Source: Streptomyces parvus
GTDB lineage: Bacteria; Actinomycetota; Actinomycetes; Streptomycetales; Streptomycetaceae
Reading direction: 5' to 3'
NCBI RefSeq assembly: GCF_014648875.1
Contig: NZ_BMRY01000007.1
Coordinates: 1 to 64,000, forward strand
DNA: 64,000 nt
Both the position numbers and the translations under genes were made by a program. Below the pieces are notes generated by a model, which did no database searches, was not told the origin of the DNA, and worked only from the letters and a program-made list of their open reading frames with translations. Of the stretch, positions 26,485 to 36,600 are shown in pieces (positions within the stretch are counted from its first letter, which is position 1; each line of letters starts with the position of its first letter).

Positions 26485-27327
26485 ATGAATAGCCGTTCAG
26501 TATCAGCGCAGGGACGTGGCCAGGCACGGCGTGCCGCGAACAGCGACGCCATGGAAGCGGCGGGCCGCGCCGGTTTCGTCGCCCGCGGAGTGATCTACGT
26601 TCTCGTGGGCTTCCTCGCCCTGCGGATCGCGTTCCCCGGAGGCGACAAGAAGCAGGCCGACCGGGGCGGCGCGGTCGCGGAGATAGCCGAGAAGCCTTTC
26701 GGGACGGTTCTGCTGTGGGTACTGGGCACAGCCGTGGCGGGCATGGCGCTGTGGCGCCTGTCCGAAGCGCTGTTCGGCGGCGCCGGACCCGACGAGCACA
26801 GGCCGGGCAAGCGGGCCATGGCGGCGGGCCGTGCGGTCTTCTACGCCTTCGTCGCCTACTCCGTGCTGTCCTTCGCCGCCGGGGACTCCGGCAGTGGCGG
26901 CGGTTCGTCCGACCAGCAGTCGCAGGACATCACCGCCAAGGCACTCGGCTGGCCGGGCGGTCAGTGGATCGTCGGGATCGGCGGCGCCGTGGTGGCCGGT
27001 GCGGGCCTCTGGATCGCGGTCCGGGCCCTCCTGCGCAAGTACCACAAGCACCTGAAGCTGTCGCAGATGTCCCGCCGGGTCCGCCGGGCCGTGGACGTCA
27101 CGGGGGTGTTCGGCGGAGCGGCGCGCGGCAGCGTCTTCGCCGCGGCGGGGGCGTTCGCCATCGCCGCCGCCATCGAGCACGAGCCCGACAAGTCCAAGGG
27201 GATGGACGACACCCTGCGCTCTTTCGCCGACACCCCGGCCGGCCCGTGGCTGCTGGTGCTCATCGCCCTCGGACTGGTCGCCTTCGGCGTGTTCTCCTGG
27301 TTCAACGCCCGCTACCGCAAGGTCTGA
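26485..27327 (+). CDS. DUF1206 domain-containing membrane protein
   Basis: 280 aa with six hydrophobic segments arranged as three DUF1206 repeats, each starting with a Gly-Ala-rich AGRAGFVARGVIYVLVGFLA-like helix (also AAGRAVFYAFVAYSVLSF and FGGAARGSVFAAAGAFAIAA). The ATG at 26485 is the only reasonable start. The 3' end overlaps the convergent DUF4383 gene by 16 nt. Function unknown. Confidence 0.85.
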   Translation: MNSRSVSAQGRGQARRAANSDAMEAAGRAGFVARGVIYVLVGFLALRIAFPGGDKKQADRGGAVAEIAEKPFGTVLLWVLGTAVAGMALWRLSEALFGGAGPDEHRPGKRAMAAGRAVFYAFVAYSVLSFAAGDSGSGGGSSDQQSQDITAKALGWPGGQWIVGIGGAVVAGAGLWIAVRALLRKYHKHLKLSQMSRRVRRAVDVTGVFGGAARGSVFAAAGAFAIAAAIEHEPDKSKGMDDTLRSFADTPAGPWLLVLIALGLVAFGVFSWFNARYRKV

Positions 27328-27854
27328 GCGGATCCGTCCCGCAGCGGGCCGCCCGCCGTCGCCCTTCTGCGGGCGGCGGCTTCGGCCGCCGCCTGCTCGG
27401 GGTGGCGGCGACGCCAGTACGGGTTGTCGTGCGGCAGGCCGCCGGTCACCCGCCCGTACATCCCGAACGTGAGGATCAGCAGCCCCATCAGGAAGCTGAA
27501 GATGACGTTCGCCATGCTGAAGTCCAGGATGTTCGCGGACCGGTCGAGGATGAACAGGTGGACGAAGCCGCTGAGCAGGAAGAGTGAGCCGACGGTCATG
27601 TTCACCGTGGAGGCGACATTGCCGCCCACCGCCGCCCCGGTGATCAGGACCGCACCCACGAGCAGCGAGATCAGACTGAGGAGCCCGTTGGACGAGAGTC
27701 CGGCGATGCTGCTGCCGTCGGTGTCGAAGAAGCTCAGCTGATTCGCGAAGCCGAGAGACCCGAACACCACGAGGATCACCCCGCAGAGGCCCGCACCGAT
27801 CCGGTACACCGACGCCAGCCGGTGATCGACGGGGAGTTCGTCGCTCAGTTTCAT
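27312..27854 (-). CDS. DUF4383 membrane protein
   Basis: 180 aa, four hydrophobic helices (YRIGAGLCGVILVVFGSLGF; LLSLISLLVGAVLITGAAVG; TVNMTVGSLFLLSGFVHLF; VIFSFLMGLLILTFGMYGRV), the DUF4383 pattern. The start at 27854 follows AGGAGACGG. It is divergent from the LitR-type regulator, so co-regulation by light or B12 is plausible but unproven. Confidence 0.85.
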   Translation of the reverse strand: MKLSDELPVDHRLASVYRIGAGLCGVILVVFGSLGFANQLSFFDTDGSSIAGLSSNGLLSLISLLVGAVLITGAAVGGNVASTVNMTVGSLFLLSGFVHLFILDRSANILDFSMANVIFSFLMGLLILTFGMYGRVTGGLPHDNPYWRRRHPEQAAAEAAARRRATAGGPLRDGSAQTLR

Positions 27855-27966
27855 GACCGTCTCCTGTGTCTCGTGTCGCTTCCCGTGCCGCTCTTCTTCT
27901 CGCTCCTGTCCCGGTCGCTCCTGTCCCCGGGTCTCAGCGAACCGCCCGAGGGCCCGCCGGACAACA

Positions 27967-27984
27967 TGCGTCGTTTTTGCGTCG
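27967..27984. promoter_or_regulatory. 11-bp-spaced TGCGTCG direct repeats before litR
   Basis: TGCGTCG at 27967-27973 and again at 27978-27984 (11-bp period) in the divergent DUF4383/litR promoter region. CarH-type regulators are known to bind 11-bp direct repeats, so this is a reasonable operator candidate. The overlap with the litR promoter suggests autoregulation. Confidence 0.5.
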
Positions 27985-27996
27985 TATGGTGGATTT

Positions 27997-28950
27997 ATGG
28001 ACCTCACAGGCGACCTGCTTGCGGAAGCCCCGGCCGACGGAGGTCTGACCACCGGTGCGGTGGCCCGCCTCCTGGGCGTCGCACCGACGACGCTGCGCTC
28101 GTGGGACCGCCGCTACGGCATCGGCCCGGCCGCACGGCAGGACGGCCGGCACCGCCGCTGGACCGGGGCGGACATCGCCGCTCTGCGGCACATGTGCGCC
28201 CTGACGAGTTCGGGCCTGCCACCGGCCGAGGCGGCCCGCACCGTCCTGGCCGGGGCGGCCGGCTCCCCGGAAACACCCCGGCCGGCGCACGCTTCCCGGG
28301 CTTCCGGGCCGCTTCCGGTCGGCCGGGCCCGCCAGGAGTGCCGCGGTCTGGCCCGGGCCGCCGTCCGGCTGGACGCGCCGGCCCTGGACGAGCTGCTCAC
28401 GGCGGTGCTCGACCGCTACGGACTCCCGGCCGCCTGGGACGAGGTGATGATGCCGGTGCTGCACGCGGTGGGCCGTAAGTGGGAGACGGAGGGGGAGCGG
28501 TACATCGAGGTCGAGCACCTGTTGTCGTGGCACGTCTCCGGCGCACTGCGCGGGGTCGCGGCCGGACGGGCCCCCGCTCCCGGAGCGGGCCTCGCCCTGC
28601 TGGCCTGCGCGCCCGGCGAGACCCATACGCTCGCCCTGGAGGCGCTCGCCGCGACCCTCGCCCAACAGGGCCTGCCGGTACGCATGTTCGGCGCCGCCGT
28701 GCCCGCCGGGGCCCTGGAGGACGCGGTCCGGCGCACCGGCCCCGCCGCGGTCGTGCTCTGGGCGCAGTCCCGGAGGACGGCGAGCCCCGCGCTCGTGGCC
28801 CGGCTGGACGCGATCGAGTGGGGCGTACGGGGTGCGCGCAGACGTCCCGTCGTCTGCGTGGCCGGACCGGGCTGGGCGGGGCGACAGCCGCCGGGGGCCC
28901 GGCATTTGTCCGGGCTGGGCGACGCGGTGGACACCTTGGGGACGCTCTGA
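27997..28950 (+). CDS. litR: LitR/CarH-type MerR regulator with cobalamin-binding domain
   Basis: 317 aa. A MerR HTH (TTGAVARLLGVAPTTLRSWD; YGIGPAARQDGRHRRWTGAD) is followed by a four-helix B12 cap domain (VGRKWETEGERYIEVEHLLS, with the Trp and Glu-His residues typical of CarH). A Rossmann B12 domain contains APGETHTLALEALAA, where the His corresponds to the lower axial ligand. Family members are repressors that release DNA when light cleaves adenosylcobalamin. No carotenoid genes lie next to it in this window, so its targets may be its divergent neighbours. The ATG at 27997 follows GGTGG. Confidence 0.8.
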   Translation: MDLTGDLLAEAPADGGLTTGAVARLLGVAPTTLRSWDRRYGIGPAARQDGRHRRWTGADIAALRHMCALTSSGLPPAEAARTVLAGAAGSPETPRPAHASRASGPLPVGRARQECRGLARAAVRLDAPALDELLTAVLDRYGLPAAWDEVMMPVLHAVGRKWETEGERYIEVEHLLSWHVSGALRGVAAGRAPAPGAGLALLACAPGETHTLALEALAATLAQQGLPVRMFGAAVPAGALEDAVRRTGPAAVVLWAQSRRTASPALVARLDAIEWGVRGARRRPVVCVAGPGWAGRQPPGARHLSGLGDAVDTLGTL

Positions 28951-28985
28951 CGGCTGTCGGTAGCCCAGGAAGTCCGCCGGCCCCG

Positions 28986-29195
28986 TCACAGGGGCCGCTC
29001 CACATCGTCCGCGTCGTTGTGCGCGGACAGCCCGACGCGCAGGCCGCCGCTCTCGCCGAGCCCCAGGCGCCGGGAGGCCTCCAGGGCGTGGAACGATCCG
29101 CCGGGCGCGTGCACCCCGGAGCGGGCGAGGGGGCGGTGGGCGTCCGCCGCGCCCCGGCCCTCGAAGGTCAGCAGCAGGGCGGGGAGCACGCGGAG
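28986..29195 (-). pseudogene. C-terminal remnant of a cysteine-desulfurase-like (class V aminotransferase) gene
   Basis: The minus-strand frame ending at 28986 reads LLLTFEGRGAADAHRPLARS, then GVHAPGGSFHALEASRRLGL and GESGGLRVGLSAHNDADDVE. This matches the last 65-70 residues of cysteine-desulfurase-like proteins (SFYALEASRRLGLGDxGGLRxGLAPYNDAEDVDRLL pattern). Nothing upstream continues the family, so the rest has been lost. The piece sits between litR and the PTM cluster and marks a rearrangement point. Confidence 0.65.
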
Positions 29196-29625
29196 AGGCC
29201 GCTCGCGCGCGGGCGCACGGCTCCCGGCTCCGATGCACGCCCGGGCGTGGGAATTCTCCCCCCAGTGCATCGGAATGCGCCGTCGCCCGGCATCGCGATG
29301 ATCCTACGAAGTAATTTCTCCGAAACGTGAGCTCGCTCGGTTGTGCGATCCTTTCCGTATCGTATTCCGTGTAAAAGGTGTCGGTCGATTTCTCCGGGTC
29401 GGGCGTGATTAAAGCCGCGGGATCGGGAAATAGATGATCTGGGCTGATGGGGTCGGGGGCATCAGTTCACGCCACGGCCGAATTCCATCGGAGCCGGGTG
29501 TCTGAAAGACATCAGCGCGGGGCCCTGGTCGCCCCGGAGTTCATCGAGACTCTCAGTACGGTCTGGCCTGCGCTGATGCGGAAAATTGGTCTCTCCCGGT
29601 TGCGTTCCCTTGTGGGGGGTCACGT
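29196..29625 (+). promoter_or_regulatory. Leader region of the ftd operon
   Basis: 430 nt without a credible gene and clearly less GC-rich than the flanks. It must contain the promoter of the large co-directional ftd operon. A 9-bp inverted repeat (CATCAGCGC 29510-29518 / GCGCTGATG 29570-29578) surrounds the last part. A G-rich ribosome-binding stretch (GGGGGG) ends 6 nt before the ftdA ATG. No pathway regulator gene lies in or next to the operon, so control must come from elsewhere. Confidence 0.45.
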
Positions 29626-30567
29626 ATGGACGAGCGCGAGCGCGCCGCCGATGGCGAAATTCATTCGGCCGACTATTCGGTTCCCGGGAAGGGGACGACA
29701 GGAAATTCGGTATCCCGCATTCTCTGTGTCGTCGCCTACCCCGTTCTCCTCCTCGCGGTCGTGTGCGTCGCGGCGTTCGCATTGCGCCTGCGATGGGATC
29801 CGGCGTGGGTCAGTCCGATTTTCCTGATCGGGGTGATCGCCTACTTGGCTCTCCTGGAACGGCTGATTCCTTACGACCGGAACTGGCACCCCGAAAAGGC
29901 CGAATGGCGCTGGTACGGCATCTACTTCCTGCTCACCATGGCCGGAAGCGGACTGGCGCAACTGCTGGTCGCCCTGGCCGTCGGGCTGGTCTCGCCCGAG
30001 GATCCGGCCCACCACCTCTGGGCCGAGATCCCGGGCGCCATCCTCACCGGATCGCTGGTGAGCTACGCGGTGCACCGGCTGGGCCACCGGAACGCTCTGC
30101 TCTGGCGACTGCACGGCGTGCACCACGTGCCGGAGAAGGTCAACGTCGCCAACAACGGTGTGAACCATGTGCTGGACATCGTCCTGGCGCAGGGTCTCGT
30201 CCAACTGGCCCTGGCCGTCGTCGGCTTCTCCCGCCCCGCCGTGCTGGTGGCCGGACTTTTCGTCGCCGCGCAGGGCTACTTCGTCCACGCCAACATCGAC
30301 GTACGCATCGGTCCGCTCAACCATCTGCTGGCCGGCCCCGAGCAGCACCGTCTGCACCACAGCACCGATCTGTCCGAAGCCGGTCACTACGGCTCCGACC
30401 TGTCGTGCTGGGACCACCTCTTCGGCAGTTTCACCTGGCGCCCCGGCCGCGAACCCACCGCCGTCGGCCTCCAGGATCCCGCCTCCTTCCCCGCGACCGG
30501 CGAGATCCTCGCCGCCCTCCTGCACCCCTGGCGGCGCAGACCCGCACCGCGCCCCGGCCCGGAGTGA
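29626..30567 (+). CDS. ftdA: PTM hydroxylase, sterol desaturase/fatty acid hydroxylase superfamily
   Basis: 313 aa integral membrane di-iron hydroxylase. The eight-histidine pattern is present: HRLGHR (150-155), RLHGVHH (161-167), a mid-protein His (NNGVNHVLD) and EQHRLHH near the C-terminus. Four or so hydrophobic helices precede and separate these. In frontalamide/HSAF-type clusters the homologue hydroxylates the ornithine-derived carbon of the tetramate macrolactam. It is the first gene of the operon, 59 nt before ftdB. The function assignment rests on the complete gene order around it. Confidence 0.9.
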   Translation: MDERERAADGEIHSADYSVPGKGTTGNSVSRILCVVAYPVLLLAVVCVAAFALRLRWDPAWVSPIFLIGVIAYLALLERLIPYDRNWHPEKAEWRWYGIYFLLTMAGSGLAQLLVALAVGLVSPEDPAHHLWAEIPGAILTGSLVSYAVHRLGHRNALLWRLHGVHHVPEKVNVANNGVNHVLDIVLAQGLVQLALAVVGFSRPAVLVAGLFVAAQGYFVHANIDVRIGPLNHLLAGPEQHRLHHSTDLSEAGHYGSDLSCWDHLFGSFTWRPGREPTAVGLQDPASFPATGEILAALLHPWRRRPAPRPGPE

Positions 30568-30626
30568 CCGGCACCGCTGCCCCGTGCTTCACCACGACTC
30601 ACCGCACCACGACTTGAGGAGTTCGA

Positions 30627-33600
30627 ATGGCCGACGCGAACAGCCGGGCGTTACGCGACAAGGTGGCGATCATCGGGATGGGCTGCCGCCTGCCCGGGGG
30701 CGCCTCGGACCACCGCACGTTCTGGCGGAACCTGGTGGCGGGCAAGGACTGCATCACCCCCACCCCGCCCGACCGGTACGACGTCCGCACCCTCGGCAGC
30801 CGGTTCCGCGACAAACCCGGGCGCCTCGTCGGCGGCCGCGGCGGATACATCGACGGCTTCGACGAGTTCGACCCCGCGTTCTTCGGTATCAGCCCCCGCG
30901 AGGCCGACCACATGGACCCGCAGCAGCGCAAGCTGCTCGAAGTGGCCTGGGAGGCACTGGAGGACGGCGGTCAGCGCCCCGCCGACCTCGCGGGAAGCGA
31001 CGTCGCCGTGTACGTCGGCGCGTTCACCCTGGACTACAAGATCCTGCAATTCGCCGACCTGGGCTTCACCTCGCTGGCCGCCCACACCGCGACCGGGACC
31101 ATGATGACGATGGTCTCCAACCGCATCTCGTACTGCTTCGACTTCCGCGGCCCGAGCCTGTCCGTCGACACCGCGTGCAGCTCCTCCCTGGTCGCCGTCC
31201 ACCTCGCGTGCCAGGCGCTGCACAACGGTGAGACCGACCTCGCGCTGGCCGGCGGCACCCTGCTGCACATGGCCCCGCAGTACACCGTCGCCGAGACGAA
31301 GGGCGGGTTCCTGTCGCCCGGAGGCCGCTCCCGTACGTTCGACGCCGCCGCCGACGGCTACGTACGGGCCGAAGGCGTCGGGCTGGTCGCCCTGAAACGG
31401 CTGGACGACGCCGTACGGGACGGGGACCGGATCCACGCGGTGATCCTGGCCAGCGGCGTCAACCAGGACGGCCACACCAACGGCATCACCGTGCCCAACC
31501 CCGACGCCCAGGTCGACCTCATCCGCCGGGTCTGCGCCGAGGCGGGCATCACCCCCGGCGACCTCCAGTACATGGAGGCGCACGGCACCTCGACCCCCGT
31601 CGGCGACCCGATCGAGGCGAACGCCCTGGCCCGCGCGCTCGCCGTCGGACGGGCCCCGGGCGCCCGCGCCTACGTCGGCTCGGTCAAGACGAACATCGGC
31701 CACACCGAATCCGCCGCCGGAATCGCCGGGCTGATCAAGACCGTGCTGAGCATCGAGCACCGCACCATCCCGCCCCACATCAACCTGGAGAACCTCAACC
31801 CCGCCATCGACCCGGCGACCCTGCCGTACGAGATCCCCACCCGGCCCACCGACTGGCCCGCCCACGAAGGGCCCGCCCGCGCCGGGGTGAACTCCTTCGG
31901 CTTCGGCGGCACCAACGCCCATGTCGTCCTGGAGGAGGCGCCGCCGCCGACTCCGCCGGACCGGCCGAACGACGTTGCCGCCGGGCGGCGCTGGAGCATC
32001 CTCCCGCTCAGCGCCCGCCGCCCGGACGCCCTGGCGGAGATGGCCGCCGGGATCCGGGCCGAGCTGGCGGGCGACAACGGCCCGGCCGTGGCCCTCGACG
32101 ACCTCGGCCACACCCTGGCCCACCGCCGCCAGCACCTGCCCGAGCGGCTGGCCGTCGTCCACTCCTCCCGCGCCTCCCTGGACGAGGCCCTGGCCGCCCA
32201 CGAGCGCGGCGAGCCGCACCCCCGGGTCGTCCACGGCCGCGCCCGGGACGCCGCCGACCGCCGACTGGTCTGGGTCTTCACCGGCATGGGCCCCCAGTGG
32301 TGGGGCATGGGCCGCCAACTCCTCGAAGAGGAACCGGTTTTCCGGGACGCCGTCACCGCATGCGACCGCGCGCTGCGGGAGTTCGCCGACTGGTCCCTCG
32401 TCGAGGAGCTCACCGCCGGGGAATCCGTCTCCCGGATGAACGATACCTGGCTCGCCCAGCCCGCGAACTTCGCCGTGCAGGTCGGGCTGGCCGCCCTGTG
32501 GCGGTCCCACGGGGTGCGCCCCGACGCCGTGGTCGGCCACAGCACCGGCGAGATCGCCGCATTCCACGCGGCGGGCGTCTACTCCCTGCGGGACGCGGCC
32601 AGGATCGCCGTCCACCGCAGCCGTCTCCAGCAGACCCTGGCCGGCACGGGCACCATGCTCGCCGTCAGCCTCTCCGAGGACGAGGCCGAGCGCCGGGTGC
32701 GCCCCTACAGCGACCGGGTGTCCGTCGCCGCCGTCAACAGCCCCACCGCGATCACCCTCGCCGGGGACGAGGCGGCGCTCACCCTGCTGGCCGAAGAGCT
32801 GCGGGCCGAGCAGCAGTTCGCCAAGTTCCTCACCGTCGAAGTGCCGTACCACAGCGTCGGTATGGAACGCATCAAGGACGAACTGCTCGCTGAACTCGCA
32901 CCGTTGGAGCCACGCGCGGCCCAGGTGCCGCTGTATCTCACGGGTGTCGAAGGAACCGCCCGCGGCGAGGAACTCGACGCCGCCTACTGGTGGAAGAACG
33001 TCCGCGACCGGGTCCGCTTCCGGTCGGCGATCGACCGCGTCGCCGACGACGGCCACCGCGTCTTCCTGGAGATCGGCCCGCACCCCGTCCTCGGCCACGC
33101 GATCCGCGAATGCCTCGACGCGGGCGGGAGGTCCGCGCTCACCCTCCCCTCGATCCGCCGCAAGGAGGACGAGACCGAGCGCTTCGCCGCCTCTCTCGGC
33201 ACGCTCCACACCCTCGGCGTTCCCATCGACTGGGACCTGCTCCAGCCCACCGGCCGCCCCGTCACCCTGCCCCGCCACCCCTTCCGCCGCGACCGCCACT
33301 GGACCGAGCCCCGCCCGGTCGCCCAGGTCCGGCTCGGCCACCGTGACCACCCGCTCCTCGGCCGCCGCACCGACGCCACCGAACCCACTTGGCAGGCCCG
33401 CCTGGACACCGAGAACCTGCCCTACCTCGCCGGCCACCGCATCCAGGACACCGTGGTCTTCCCCGCCGCCGGCTACCTGGAGATGGCCGCCCAGGCCGTC
33501 CTGCGCCTCACCGGCTCCACGACCGCCGTCCTCGCCGACATCGATCTGCGCAAGGCGCTCTTCCTGCCCGACGGCGAGGACCGCACCGTGGAGGTGTCGC

Positions 33601-36600
33601 TCTCCCTGGAGGACGCCGCCTTCACCATCGCCTCCCCGACCGGGGATGACGGCGAACGGGCCGTCCACGCGAGCGGCATCGTCCGCACCGGCCAGCGCCG
33701 CCGCACCGCCGCACCGCTCGACGCCGCCGCGATCCGGGCCCGAGCCCGCCGCCACCTCGCGGGACCCGACTGCTACACCGCGCTGGCCGCCCTCGGCTAC
33801 CACTACGGCCCCGCGTTCCAGGCCGTCGAGGAGGTCTGGATCGGCGCCGACGAGGTCCTCGCCCGGATCCGTCCGCCCCGGGCGCTCGACGACGACGCCG
33901 CCGGCCACCACCTCCACCCCGTCCTGCTCGACGCCTGCTTCCAGACTCTCCCGCTGATCCCGGCGAACCCCGAGGCCCCCGCCCCGGCCGGCGGGATCAG
34001 GCTGCCGCTCTCCCTGGACGAGGTCGCCCTCGAACCCGTCGGCGACCAGCCGTTCTGGGCCCACGCGACCCTGTTGCCCGCCGACTCGGACACCACCCTC
34101 GGCAACATCGCCCTGTACGCCGACGACGGCACCCCCCTCGGCCGTATCGAAGGGTTCCGCGCCGCCGACGTCGAGAAGGCCGCCACCGCCGTCGCCCGCA
34201 CCACGATCGACTCCTGGCTCGCCGAACCCGTCTGGACCGACTGCCCACCGCTGCCGGCCGAGGACATCGGAACCCCGCCCCGGGACGTGAGCTGGCTGCT
34301 CCTCGCCGACACCGGAGGCCTCGCTGACGCCTTCGCGGCCCTGGCCGAGACCCGGGGCGAACGCTGCCGCCTGGTGCGCCGGGACACCGCCTACACCGCC
34401 TCCGCCGACGGCCGCACCTACACCGTCGACCCCGCATCCGACGCCGACCTACGACGCCTGTTCGCCGACCTCGACCGCGACGGCGGCCCCTTCCGGGGAA
34501 CCGTCCTGCACCTGTGGAACCTCGACACCCCCGCCCTCGCCGCCTGCGACCGGACCGCTCTCCGTGACCACACCGGCGCGGGCGCGTACTCCCTGATCGT
34601 GCTGGCCCGGCTGCTGTCCGCCCGGGGCGGGGGAGGCCGCCTGCACATCGTCACCCGGGGCGCCCAGCCCGCCCTGCCCGGCGAAGCCCCGGAACCCCTC
34701 GGGGCACCCGCCTGGGGCATCGGACGCGTCCTGCGCCACCAGGAGCTGACCGACCACCCCGGCAAACTCATCGACCTCGATCCTCGCCGACACCCCGGCC
34801 CCGACGGCGACCGGGCCGAGGCCGAGGCACTCCTGGCCGAAGCGCTCAGCGACGACGAAGCGGAGATCGCCCTGCGCGACGGTGGCCGCCGCACCGGCCG
34901 CCTCCGCCCCGCCGAGAGCCTCACCCGGCCCCTGCCGCCGCGCCTGCGGGCCGACGGCAGCTACCTGGTCACCGGCGCGTTCGGCGCGCTCGGCCGACTG
35001 CTGTGCCGCACCCTCGTACGCCGGGGAGCCCGCCGGATCGTGCTGGTCGGGCGCACCCCCGTACCGCCCCGGGAGAAGTGGGCCGGAACCGACCCCGCCA
35101 CCGCCGAGGGCCGGGCCGTGGCCCTGCTCCGCGAGCTGGAGACGCTCGGCGCGCACCCGGTCCCGGCGACGTTCGACATCACCGACGAGGACGCCCTGAC
35201 CGGCTGGCTCGACGCCCACCGGCGCAGCGGAGCACCGCCCGTACGCGGGGTGTTCCATCTCGCCGGCCAGGTCCGTGACACGCTCGTCGCCGATCTCGAC
35301 CGGGCCGCCTTCGACGCCGTCCATGACCCCAAGACCGTCGGCGCCCACCTCCTGCACCGGCACCTGAGGGACGAACCCCTCGAACACTTCGTGCTGTTCG
35401 CCTCGATCGCCTCCCTGCTGACCACGGCGGGCCAGACCAACTACGCAGCGGGGAACGCCTTCCTGGACGCCCTCGCCCACCACCGCCGCGCCCAGGGCCT
35501 GCCCGCGCTCAGCCTGGACTGGGGTCCGTGGGCCACCGGAATGATCGAGGAACTCGGCCTGGCGGAGCACTACTTGCACAGCCGCGGCATGAGCTCGCTC
35601 TCCCCGGAAGCGGGCATGGCCGTTCTGGAGCGCGTCATCGGCCAGGACCACGCCCAGCTCGTCGTCGCCACCGTCGTCGACTGGCCCGTCTTCCTCGCCT
35701 GGTACCCATCTCCACCGCCGCTGGTCGCCGACCTCGCGGCAGCCGCCGCCCCACCCACGGACACCTCCGGCAACGGGTTCCTCGACACCTTCCGTACCGC
35801 CGGGGAGGATGCCCGACGCGCGCTGGTCACCGAGCGGTTCGCCGTCCTGGCCGCCACCGTGCTGCGCACCGGCGCCGACCGCATCGACCCCGCCACCGGC
35901 CTCGGCGAACTCGGCCTCGACTCGCTCCTCGCCATGGAGCTACGGGCCCGGATCCACGCCGAACTCGGCGTCGCCCTACCGGTGGTCGCCCTGCTCAGCG
36001 GCGCCCCGGCCGGGGAGCTCGCCGACCGGCTCCACGACGGACTCACGGCTCTGGCTTCTGCGGCGGACCCTGAACGGGCGGATGGCGCGGTCCGGCTCCA
36101 CACCGACGAACGGCGGTACCCGCTGACCCAGAACCAGAAGGCGCTCTGGTTCCTCAAGCACCTCAACCCCGACGGTTACGCGTACAACATCGGCGGGGCC
36201 GTCGAGGTGAACGTCGCCCTCGAACCCGACCTGATGTTCGAGGCCGTACGCCGGCTCATCGCCCGCCACCCCGCGCTGCGCACCAACTTCCTTCTGGTGG
36301 ACGGGCAGGCCGTGCAGCAGGTCTCCGAGGACGCCAGGACCGACCTCGCCCTCTTCGACGTCCGGGGCGAGGACTGGGAGACCATCCACGCCACGATCGT
36401 CGAGGAGTACCGCAAGCCCTACGACCTCGCCCACGATCCGCTGATCCGCTTCCGCCTCTTCAAGCGAGGGCCGGACCGCTGGATCATCATGAAGGCCGTC
36501 CACCACATCGTCTCCGATGCCATCTCCACCTTCACGTTCATCGAGGAACTCCTCGCCGTCTACGAGGCGTTGCGCCGCAACCAGGAGCACCGGCTCCCGC

